6,084 nt of DNA, taken from the NCBI GenBank assembly GCA_030150425.1, contig JASLFY010000184.1, positions 1 through 6,084 of the forward strand, written 5' to 3'. Position numbers and translations under genes: made by a program. The notes beneath the pieces were generated by a model. It had not been told where the DNA came from. It made no database searches and was given only the letters and a program-made list of their open reading frames with translations. The stretch comes from Yimella sp. GTDB lineage: Bacteria; Actinomycetota; Actinomycetes; Actinomycetales; Dermatophilaceae. How positions within the stretch are numbered: position 1 is the stretch's first letter; each line of letters begins with the position of its first letter. Positions 1-5,707 of the stretch are shown here, one piece after another.

Positions 1-98
1 GCAAGGACCTGGTCCTCGGTCTGGCCAGCAGCATCCCGCCGTTCATGACGATCTGGTTCGAGAAGCGCGCCGAGCGGATCGGTCTGCTGCGCCGCTGA
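1..98 (+). CDS. C-terminal end of a probable DUF3817 membrane protein (partial)
   Basis: Only the last 31 codons are present; the frame starts at base 3 and ends at a TGA at 96-98. The peptide has a hydrophobic stretch (LVLGLASSIPPF) followed by a basic tail (FEKRAERIGLLRR). From memory, the pattern SIPPF-x3-FE-x-R-A is typical of the last membrane helix and cytoplasmic end of actinobacterial DUF3817 proteins, which are small integral membrane proteins of unknown function. The basic tail after the helix fits a cytoplasmic C-terminus. The gene converges with the leftward exporter gene, leaving only 10 bases between the two stop codons. The family call rests on a short fragment; another small membrane protein is possible. 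Confidence 0.6.
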   Translation, partial: KDLVLGLASSIPPFMTIWFEKRAERIGLLRR

Positions 99-108
99 GG
101 CCTTCGGG

Positions 109-927
109 CTAGGCGGCCCGGCCGCTGCCCAGCACCACCGCGCTGGCCGCAACGACCATCGCCATGCCGGCGATCTGTCGTACGTCGAGCGTCTGGCCGA
201 GCACGACCAGCCCGGCGAGGGCGGCGACCGCCGGTTCGAGGCTGAGCAACACCCCGAACGTCGACGCCGCCATCCGGCGCAGCGCGATCAGTTCGAGGCT
301 GTACGGGATCAGCGACGACAGCAGCGCCACACCGAGGCCCTGCACGGGAACCCACCCGCTGACCAACGACGACCCGGCGGTCACGATGCCCACCGGCAGC
401 AGCACGACAGCGCCCATCGACAACGCGATCGCCAAGCCGTCGAGCTGGTCGAAGCGCGCGCCGGTGTGGCCGCTGGTCACGATGTACGCCGCCCAGCACG
501 CACCCGCCAGCAGCGCGAAACCGATGCCGGCGTGATCGAGCGACGACCAGGGCTGGGACAGTGCCCCGGAGATCAGCAGCACGCCGACACCGGCGGCCGC
601 GATCGCGAGCCCGTCCCACAACCGACGGGACAGGACGGCGGCGAGCACCAGCGGCCCGACGAACTCGATCGTCACCGCGACGCCGATCGGCAGGCGGGCG
701 ATCGCCTCGTAGAAGCTGACGTTCATCACGACCAGGGCGGCCGCGTACGCGCTCACGGCGCCCCAGTCGGCGAGCGTGCGGCCACGCCAGCGCGGGCGTA
801 CGACGGCGGTCAGCGCGATCGCCGACAGGACGATGCGCAGGGCGACCGCGCCGACCGGGCCGACGCTCGGGATCAGCGTGACCGCGAGCGCGCCACCGAA
901 CTGGACCGACGCGATCGCGGCGAGCAC
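109..927 (-). CDS. EamA/DMT-family transporter, RhtA-like (amino-acid exporter type)
   Basis: This is an integral membrane protein of the drug/metabolite transporter superfamily with two EamA repeats, about ten hydrophobic helices in roughly 270-286 residues. It resembles E. coli RhtA, the threonine/homoserine exporter. Matching segments include the first helix (IASVQFGGALA versus MASIQGGASLA in RhtA), a VTIEFVGPL motif like RhtA VALEFTGPL, GACWAAYI like GACWAIYI, LIPYSLELIALRR like LPYSLEMIALTR, and FGVLLSLEPA like FGTLMSMEPA. The substrate cannot be read from sequence; export of a small amino acid or related metabolite is inferred from the family. The given start is a GTG at 927, the only standard start codon in reach, but it has no ribosome binding site and cuts into the first helix. 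The alignment to RhtA (PVxxP-x-V-x-LV) extends upstream, so translation may begin at a CTG at 969-967 that overlaps the stop of the NlpC gene, giving 286 residues. It is the last gene of the leftward cluster. Family confidence is high, start confidence low. Confidence 0.9.
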   Translation of the reverse strand: MLAAIASVQFGGALAVTLIPSVGPVGAVALRIVLSAIALTAVVRPRWRGRTLADWGAVSAYAAALVVMNVSFYEAIARLPIGVAVTIEFVGPLVLAAVLSRRLWDGLAIAAAGVGVLLISGALSQPWSSLDHAGIGFALLAGACWAAYIVTSGHTGARFDQLDGLAIALSMGAVVLLPVGIVTAGSSLVSGWVPVQGLGVALLSSLIPYSLELIALRRMAASTFGVLLSLEPAVAALAGLVVLGQTLDVRQIAGMAMVVAASAVVLGSGRAA

Positions 928-965
928 CAGGGCGACCGGGGGAACCGGGCGCCGGTCGGACGCGC

Positions 966-1697
966 TCAGGCCAGGATCCGTCCGGCGCAGGTCAGGGTCT
1001 GCAGTCGCGCGGCGGACAGCTGCTCCTCGACCACGGCGGCTCCCGACTCGGGAGCGTGCAGCATCACGCCGCGGCGCACCACGATGCCGACGTGGTGGAT
1101 GTCCTTGCCCGGGTGGGCGAAGAAGTAGAGGTCACCGGGACACACCTCGTCAAGCGGCACGTCGACCGCGCTGTGGTACTGGTCGCCGGCGTCGCGGGGG
1201 ATCCGGTAGCCGAGTTCGCGGGCGACGTGGTGGACGAGGCCGGAGCAGTCGAGGCCGGTGACCGTCGTGCCGCCCCACAGGTAGCGCAGTCCGATGTGGC
1301 GCCGTGCGGTCGCCAGGAAGTCGTCGGCCGACACCGGCAGCGGTCCGGGAACGGGTTCGTCGGCGTCACCGGCACCGGTCGCCAGGTGAGCCGTGCGGAC
1401 CCAGCCCGGATAGCCGCGCGGGTCGCTGTCGTGCGGCTGCCAGGGGCAGACGACGCGGGTCCACTCGCCCTCGGAGTCGATGATCTCGACCGGCTCACCG
1501 CGGGTGAGTTCGGTCTCGATCCGGTCCAGGAGTCCGGTGCGTCCGTCGGCCGCGTCGACCGGGTGGACGTCCATCGCGGCCAGCCAGCCGGCGTGGTCGG
1601 GCTGCTCCTGGAGCATGGGGGAGTCGACCTCGCGGGGTGCCTCGGGCAGGCGCCACAGCACCGTCGAATCCACGCGTACGTGAGCGTTCGCGGTCAT
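966..1697 (-). CDS. NlpC/P60 family (C40) cell-wall peptidase
   Basis: A predicted 243-residue cysteine peptidase of the NlpC/P60 family, which cleaves peptidoglycan stem peptides, often between D-Glu and the diamino acid. The C-terminal catalytic domain (about residues 123-243) carries YLWGG, then GLDCSGLV with the nucleophile Cys151, HHVGIVV with catalytic His202, and MLHAPESG with the probable third polar residue His214. The N-terminal half (about 1-115) looks like one or two bacterial SH3-like domains, including the segment EPVEIIDSEGEWTRVVCP, and ends in GYPGWVR; this layout recalls Bacillus YkfC. I see no signal peptide or membrane segment, so it is either cytoplasmic, acting on recycled muropeptides as YkfC does, or exported in an unrecognised way. 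The start is ATG at 1697, 7 bases after the stop of the MBL gene. A GTG at 1715 (six residues longer) lies just behind a GGAGGAA, but that purine run also encodes the WRKRGW end of the MBL protein. The stop at 968-966 abuts or overlaps the exporter gene. Confidence 0.9.
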   Translation of the reverse strand: MTANAHVRVDSTVLWRLPEAPREVDSPMLQEQPDHAGWLAAMDVHPVDAADGRTGLLDRIETELTRGEPVEIIDSEGEWTRVVCPWQPHDSDPRGYPGWVRTAHLATGAGDADEPVPGPLPVSADDFLATARRHIGLRYLWGGTTVTGLDCSGLVHHVARELGYRIPRDAGDQYHSAVDVPLDEVCPGDLYFFAHPGKDIHHVGIVVRRGVMLHAPESGAAVVEEQLSAARLQTLTCAGRILA

Positions 1698-1704
1698 GGT
1701 CGGG

Positions 1705-2373
1705 TCACCAGCCACGCTTCCTCCATTCCGGTAGGGACGGTCGTTCGGCGCCGAGCGTGGTGTCGTCCCCGTGTCCCGGGTAGACCCACGTCGCGTCACC
1801 GAAGCGGCCGAAGAGTCGTTCCTCGACGTCGTCGATCAACTGTGAAAAGGATTGGTAATCATAGCGATTCGTCGCTCCGACACCGCCGGGGAACAGTGTG
1901 TCACCGGTGAACAGGTGCGCGTCACCCGAGGCATCGGTGACGGAGAGCACGATCGAGCCGGGGGTATGACCGCGTACGTGGGTGGCGGTGGCGACGAGGT
2001 CGCCGATCCGGACGGTGTCGCCGTCGGTCAGCCGGTGGTCGACCGGCACCGGGAGCTCGTCCGCGTCGTCGGCGCCGGCGTACGTCGGGGCGCCGGTCTC
2101 CTGCACCGCGTCGGGCAGTGCGCCGACGTGGTCCCAGTGGCGGTGCGTGGTCAGCACGCCGACGACCTCCCGGACGTCGGCGCTGCGGATCAGATCGGCG
2201 ATCACCGGCCAGTCGGCGGCGGCGTCGATCAGCAACGCGTCGCCGGTGGCCGCGTCGCGGATCAGGTACGCGTTGTTGCTCATGCTGCCGACCGCAACCT
2301 TGCTGATCGTCGCGGTCCCGATGTCGCGCACCTGCGGTGCGGCGCCGGGGACGACCCGACCGTCGTACGTCAT
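1705..2373 (-). CDS. MBL-fold metallohydrolase (glyoxalase II-like)
   Basis: A 222-residue metallo-beta-lactamase-fold hydrolase, probably cytoplasmic, with no signal peptide. The metal-binding motifs are complete: THRHWDH at 76-82 (His77, His79, Asp81, His82), RGHTPGS with His136, TGDTLF with Asp158, and YPGHGDD with His201. This is the glyoxalase II/hydroxyacylglutathione hydrolase-like branch, which hydrolyses thioesters and related substrates; actinomycetes lack glutathione, so a different thiol or an unrelated substrate is likely. The C-terminus PEWRKRGW resembles that of M. tuberculosis Rv1637c, which also lies divergent to uvrA (from memory). The ATG at 2373 is supported by a good ribosome binding site. 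It is the first gene of the leftward cluster with the NlpC/P60 peptidase and the exporter. No functional link of this enzyme to UvrA is evident beyond adjacency. Confidence 0.93.
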   Translation of the reverse strand: MTYDGRVVPGAAPQVRDIGTATISKVAVGSMSNNAYLIRDAATGDALLIDAAADWPVIADLIRSADVREVVGVLTTHRHWDHVGALPDAVQETGAPTYAGADDADELPVPVDHRLTDGDTVRIGDLVATATHVRGHTPGSIVLSVTDASGDAHLFTGDTLFPGGVGATNRYDYQSFSQLIDDVEERLFGRFGDATWVYPGHGDDTTLGAERPSLPEWRKRGW

Positions 2374-2496
2374 GGCGAAGCCTTCCTGCCGTGGCCCGGT
2401 GAACAGCCCGGTGTCCTGCCCCCAGTCACCCCTCGGGGTCCACCGTAGACCGGCCGTCGACCGATGTTGTCGGTGGTGACACCTAGCATGTTGATC
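2374..2496. promoter_or_regulatory. Divergent intergenic region between the MBL gene and uvrA
   Basis: This 123-bp gap separates two divergent genes and must hold their promoters unless these lie inside coding sequence. On the plus strand TAGCAT at 2484-2489 is a possible -10 box (TAnnnT type), placed so that transcription would start at or next to the GTG at 2497. On the minus strand TACGGT (2447-2442) is a possible -10 box for the leftward cluster, giving a leader of roughly 60 bases. Neither has a convincing -35 element at 16-18 bases. A short near-palindrome, ACCCCTCGGGGT (2428-2439), and a small dyad, CCGA-N5-TCGG (2461-2473), are present but could be chance in such G+C-rich DNA. I do not see a clear LexA (SOS) box. 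The element assignments are weak; the regulatory nature of the region follows from gene orientation. Confidence 0.45.
2381..2387 (-). promoter_or_regulatory. Ribosome binding site of the MBL-fold gene
   Basis: The minus strand reads AGGAAGG, ending 7 bases before the ATG at 2373. It is a strong anti-16S match at standard spacing and fixes that start codon. Confidence 0.75.
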
Positions 2497-5400
2497 GTGT
2501 CTGCAGCCACCTCGAGTTCCGCCGCCCCGCGACCCGTCGGTCGAGTCACCCACGACCACCTCCGGGTGCGTGGTGCGCGCGAACACAACCTGAAGAACAT
2601 CAACGTCGACCTGCCCCGCGACAGCCTCGTCGTGTTCACCGGCCTGTCCGGTTCGGGCAAGTCCTCGCTCGCCTTCGACACGATCTTCGCCGAGGGGCAA
2701 CGCCGCTACGTCGAGTCCCTGTCCGCGTACGCCCGGCAGTTCCTCGGTCAGATGGACAAGCCCGACGTCGACTTCATCGAGGGGCTGTCCCCGGCGGTGT
2801 CGATCGACCAGAAGTCGACCAACCGCAACCCGCGTTCGACGGTCGGAACGATCACCGAGGTCTACGACTACCTCCGCTTGTTGTACGCCCGCGCGGGCCG
2901 ACCGCACTGCCCGGTCTGCGGCGAGCCGGTCGCCAAGCAGACCCCGCAGCAGATCGTCGACCAGCTGCTGCAGCTGCCCGACCGCACCCGCTTCCAGGTG
3001 CTGGCGCCGGTGGTCCGCGAACGCAAGGGCGAATACCTCGACCTGTTCGCCGAGCTGCAGACCAAGGGCTACTCGCGTGCCCGGGTCGACGGCGAGGTCG
3101 TCACGCTCTCCGAGCCGCCGAAGCTGGCCAAGCAGAAGAAGCACTCCATCGACGTGGTGGTCGACCGGTTGGTCTCCCGGGGCCCCGACGACGCCTCCGG
3201 CAAGCAGCGGCTCACCGACTCGGTCGAGACCGCGCTGGGCCTCGCGGGTGGTTTGGTGCTGATCGAGTTCGTCGACCTCGACGCCGACGACCCGCAGCGG
3301 GAGCGGCGCTTCTCCGAAAAGATGGCCTGCCCGAACAACCACCCGCTGGCGGTCGACGAGATCGAGCCTCGGTCGTTCTCCTTCAACAGCCCGTTCGGCG
3401 CCTGCCCGGCCTGTACCGGTCTGGGCACCGAACTGGAGGTCGACCCCGAACTGCTCATTCCCGACGAGGACAAGTCGATCAACGACGGCGCGATCCTGCC
3501 GTGGGCGTCCGGTTCGGGGTCGAGCGACTACTTCACCCGGGTCATCGGCGCGCTCGGCGAAGACCTCGGGTTCTCCCTCGACACCCCGTGGCGCGCCCTG
3601 CCCGAGCGGGCGAAGCAGGCGCTGCTCCACGGGCAGAACTACAAGGTCCACGTGAAGTTCCGCAACCGCTACGGCCGGGAGCGCAGTTACACCACCGGCT
3701 TCGAGGGCGTCGTGCCCTTCGTCAAGCGGCGCCACTCCGAGACCGACTCCGACTGGAGCCGGGAGCGGTACGAGGGCTACATGCGGCAGGTCCCGTGCCC
3801 GACCTGCCGTGGCGCCCGCCTGAAGCCGGAGATCCTCGCGGTGACGATCGGCGGCAAGTCGATCGCCGAGGTGTGTGCGCTGCCCATCTCCGACGCCGCG
3901 GGCTTCCTCGGCGAAGTCGACTTCTCGGCGCGCGAGCGGCAGATCGCCGAGCGCGTCATCAAGGAGATCGAGGCGCGCCTCGGCTTCCTGCTCGACGTGG
4001 GCCTCGACTACCTCTCGCTGGACCGCCCCGCCGGAACCCTCAGTGGTGGCGAGGCGCAGCGCATCCGCCTGGCCACGCAGATCGGGTCGGGTCTGGTCGG
4101 CGTCCTGTACGTGCTCGACGAGCCGTCGATCGGTCTCCACCAGCGCGACAACCACCGCCTGATCGAGACGCTCACCCGGTTGCGCGACCTGGGCAACACG
4201 CTGATCGTCGTCGAACACGACGAGGACACCATCGCCACCGCCGACTGGGTCGTCGACATCGGTCCGGGCGCCGGCGAACACGGCGGCGAGGTCGTTCACT
4301 GCGGTCCGGTCGCCGACCTGCTGACCAACGAACGGTCCGTCACCGGTGCGTACCTCGCCGGTCGCCGGTCGATCGAGACACCGGCGATCCGTCGTCCCCA
4401 CGACGGGCGCGAGATCGTCGTCCGTGGAGCCCGCGAACACAACCTGGCCAACGTCGACGTCGCCTTCCCGCTCGGCAATCTGATCGCCGTCACCGGCGTG
4501 TCCGGCTCGGGCAAGTCGACGCTGGTCAACGAGATCCTCTACAACGTGCTGGCCAACCAGCTGAACGGCGCCCGCCACGTGCCGGGTCGCCACCGCACGG
4601 TCGAGGGCCTCGACCAGCTGGACAAGGTGGTCCACGTCGACCAGAGCCCGATCGGGCGTACGCCGAGGTCCAACCCGGCGACGTACACCGGCGTGTTCGA
4701 CAACATCCGCAAGCTGTTCGCGGAGACCACCGAGGCGAAGGTGCGCGGCTACCAGCCGGGTCGCTTCTCGTTCAACGTCAAGGGCGGACGCTGCGAGGCG
4801 TGCACCGGCGACGGCACGATCAAGATCGAGATGAACTTCCTGCCGGACGTCTACGTCCCGTGCGAGGTGTGTCACGGCGCCCGATACAACCGGGAGACGC
4901 TCGAGGTCCACTTCAAGGGCAAGACCATCTCGCAGGTGCTCGACATGCCGATCGAGGAGGCGAAGGAGTTCTTCGCGGCCGTGCCGGCCATCGCGCGCCA
5001 CATGAACACCCTCGTCGACGTCGGTCTGGGCTACGTACGCCTGGGGCAGCCGGCCCCGACGCTGTCCGGTGGCGAGGCCCAGCGCGTGAAGCTGGCCGCG
5101 GAGCTGCAGAAGCGGTCCACCGGTCGCACCATCTACGTGTTGGACGAGCCGACCACGGGTCTGCACTTCGAGGACATCCGCAAGCTGCTGGGTGTGCTGC
5201 AGGGCCTCGTCGACAAGGGCAACACGGTCGTGGTGATCGAACACAACCTCGACGTGATCAAGTCCGCCGACTGGTTGATCGACATGGGTCCCGAGGGCGG
5301 TTTTCGCGGCGGCACCGTCGTGGCCACCGGCACCCCGGAGGAGGTTGCCCAGGTCGCCGAGAGCCACACCGGTCGCTTCCTGAAGCCGTTGCTGGAGGCG

Positions 5401-5583
5401 GCCGAGGCGGCCCGGCCGTCGACCCGTCGGGCCACCGCGCAGACCGCGAAGAAGGCGCCTGCCAAGACCGCTGCGAAGAAGACGGCGGCCAAGGCGCCGG
5501 CGAAGAAGGCGCCTGCCAAGACCGTCGCGAAGAAGACGGCGGCCAAGGCGCCGAAGACAGCGGCCAAGAAGTCGGCCGGCTGA
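2497..5583 (+). CDS. uvrA: Excinuclease ABC subunit UvrA with lysine/alanine-rich C-terminal tail
   Basis: UvrA is the dimeric damage-sensing ATPase of nucleotide excision repair; with UvrB it scans DNA and loads UvrB at lesions for UvrC incision. Numbered from the GTG at 2497 (1028 residues), it has two ABC ATPase modules. Module I: Walker A GLSGSGKSS (49-57), signature LSGGE (515-519), Walker B with Asp541-Glu542. Module II: Walker A GVSGSGKST (667-675), signature LSGGE (856-860), Walker B with Asp883-Glu884. Zinc sites: CPVC (138/141) with CPTC (434/437); CPNNH with CPAC (Cys278, His282, Cys303, Cys306), where His replaces the second Cys as in other actinobacterial UvrAs; and C-x2-C-x19-C-x2-C (766, 769, 789, 792) with spacing as in E. 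coli. The UvrB-binding and insertion domains lie between about 120 and 420. The conserved core ends near residue 970; residues 984-1028 form a basic tail of two 18-residue repeats. Start choice is uncertain: ATG at 2488 or 2464 are in frame, but all three lack a good ribosome binding site. Confidence 0.98.
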   Translation: MSAATSSSAAPRPVGRVTHDHLRVRGAREHNLKNINVDLPRDSLVVFTGLSGSGKSSLAFDTIFAEGQRRYVESLSAYARQFLGQMDKPDVDFIEGLSPAVSIDQKSTNRNPRSTVGTITEVYDYLRLLYARAGRPHCPVCGEPVAKQTPQQIVDQLLQLPDRTRFQVLAPVVRERKGEYLDLFAELQTKGYSRARVDGEVVTLSEPPKLAKQKKHSIDVVVDRLVSRGPDDASGKQRLTDSVETALGLAGGLVLIEFVDLDADDPQRERRFSEKMACPNNHPLAVDEIEPRSFSFNSPFGACPACTGLGTELEVDPELLIPDEDKSINDGAILPWASGSGSSDYFTRVIGALGEDLGFSLDTPWRALPERAKQALLHGQNYKVHVKFRNRYGRERSYTTGFEGVVPFVKRRHSETDSDWSRERYEGYMRQVPCPTCRGARLKPEILAVTIGGKSIAEVCALPISDAAGFLGEVDFSARERQIAERVIKEIEARLGFLLDVGLDYLSLDRPAGTLSGGEAQRIRLATQIGSGLVGVLYVLDEPSIGLHQRDNHRLIETLTRLRDLGNTLIVVEHDEDTIATADWVVDIGPGAGEHGGEVVHCGPVADLLTNERSVTGAYLAGRRSIETPAIRRPHDGREIVVRGAREHNLANVDVAFPLGNLIAVTGVSGSGKSTLVNEILYNVLANQLNGARHVPGRHRTVEGLDQLDKVVHVDQSPIGRTPRSNPATYTGVFDNIRKLFAETTEAKVRGYQPGRFSFNVKGGRCEACTGDGTIKIEMNFLPDVYVPCEVCHGARYNRETLEVHFKGKTISQVLDMPIEEAKEFFAAVPAIARHMNTLVDVGLGYVRLGQPAPTLSGGEAQRVKLAAELQKRSTGRTIYVLDEPTTGLHFEDIRKLLGVLQGLVDKGNTVVVIEHNLDVIKSADWLIDMGPEGGFRGGTVVATGTPEEVAQVAESHTGRFLKPLLEAAEAARPSTRRATAQTAKKAPAKTAAKKTAAKAPAKKAPAKTVAKKTAAKAPKTAAKKSAG
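5446..5553 (+). repeat. 54-bp tandem direct repeat (two copies) in the 3' end of uvrA
   Basis: Copy 1 spans 5446-5499 and copy 2 spans 5500-5553, directly abutting and in frame. They differ only where copy 1 has GCT and copy 2 has GTC (Ala to Val), so 52 of 54 bases match. Each copy encodes AKKAPAKT-[AV]-AKKTAAKAP. A partial further unit follows (KTAAKKSAG, to the stop codon). Within each copy there is a weaker internal period around AKKAPAKT/AKKTAAKA. The unit encodes the basic tail of UvrA and looks like a recent duplication. Confidence 0.95.
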
Positions 5584-5594
5584 CCCGAGGACCC

Positions 5595-5641
5595 CGAGGT
5601 GTGTGAATTCCCGACCGATCGTTGAGCATTCACACACCTCG
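5595..5641 (+). terminator. Hairpin after uvrA, likely transcription terminator
   Basis: A perfect 14-bp inverted repeat: CGAGGTGTGTGAAT at 5595-5608 pairs with ATTCACACACCTCG at 5628-5641, enclosing a 19-base loop. It begins 12 bases after the uvrA stop. No T-run follows on either strand, as is common for actinobacterial terminators, so it is not a textbook intrinsic terminator. It ends 66 bases before the Rieske start codon and could partly isolate uvrA from that gene. Alternatives are an mRNA 3'-end stabilising structure or a protein-binding site. Confidence 0.6.
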
Positions 5642-5694
5642 CGGACAGGGACGAGTGGCAGGCTGGGATCGTCCAGCACCGCCCGTCGATGCCC

Positions 5695-5700
5695 GAGGAG
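5695..5700 (+). promoter_or_regulatory. Ribosome binding site of the Rieske gene
   Basis: GAGGAG lies 7 bases before the ATG at 5708, an optimal arrangement that fixes the start of the Rieske protein. Confidence 0.8.
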
Positions 5701-5707
5701 TCCTTCC

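Noticed and set aside
98..125. Small hairpin with a TTCG loop (about 99-110) and the palindrome GCGGCC-C-GGCCGC (113-125) at the convergent gene ends
   Set aside because: The TTCG stem has only three to four pairs, and the palindrome has a one-base centre and lies inside the exporter coding end. Either could contribute to termination but neither stands out in G+C-rich DNA.
1056..1910. A plus-strand frame opposite the NlpC and MBL genes
   Set aside because: The minus-strand genes have complete catalytic motifs; this frame is Val/Gly/Arg-rich with no recognisable domain and no ribosome binding site reason to prefer it.
2428..2439. Near-palindrome ACCCCTCGGGGT in the divergent region as an operator
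   Set aside because: It is short, made of G/C runs, and has no second copy or recognisable regulator match in the window.
2457..2473. A possible LexA/SOS box upstream of uvrA (TCGACC-GATG-TTGTCG)
   Set aside because: The actinobacterial consensus as I know it is TCGAAC-N4-GTTCGA. The left half matches 5 of 6 but the right half fits poorly unless shifted, so I do not call it. A position-weight scan of the genome would settle it.
3501..5606. A 701-codon plus-strand frame overlapping uvrA
   Set aside because: Its translation is an Arg/Pro/Gly-rich out-of-frame reading of uvrA, whose own frame shows every conserved UvrA motif without interruption.
5133..5633. Minus-strand frame with an apparently hydrophobic Ala/Phe repeat opposite the uvrA tail
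   Set aside because: The repeat is simply the antisense reading of the Lys/Ala codons of the UvrA tail; no start signal or family supports a gene.
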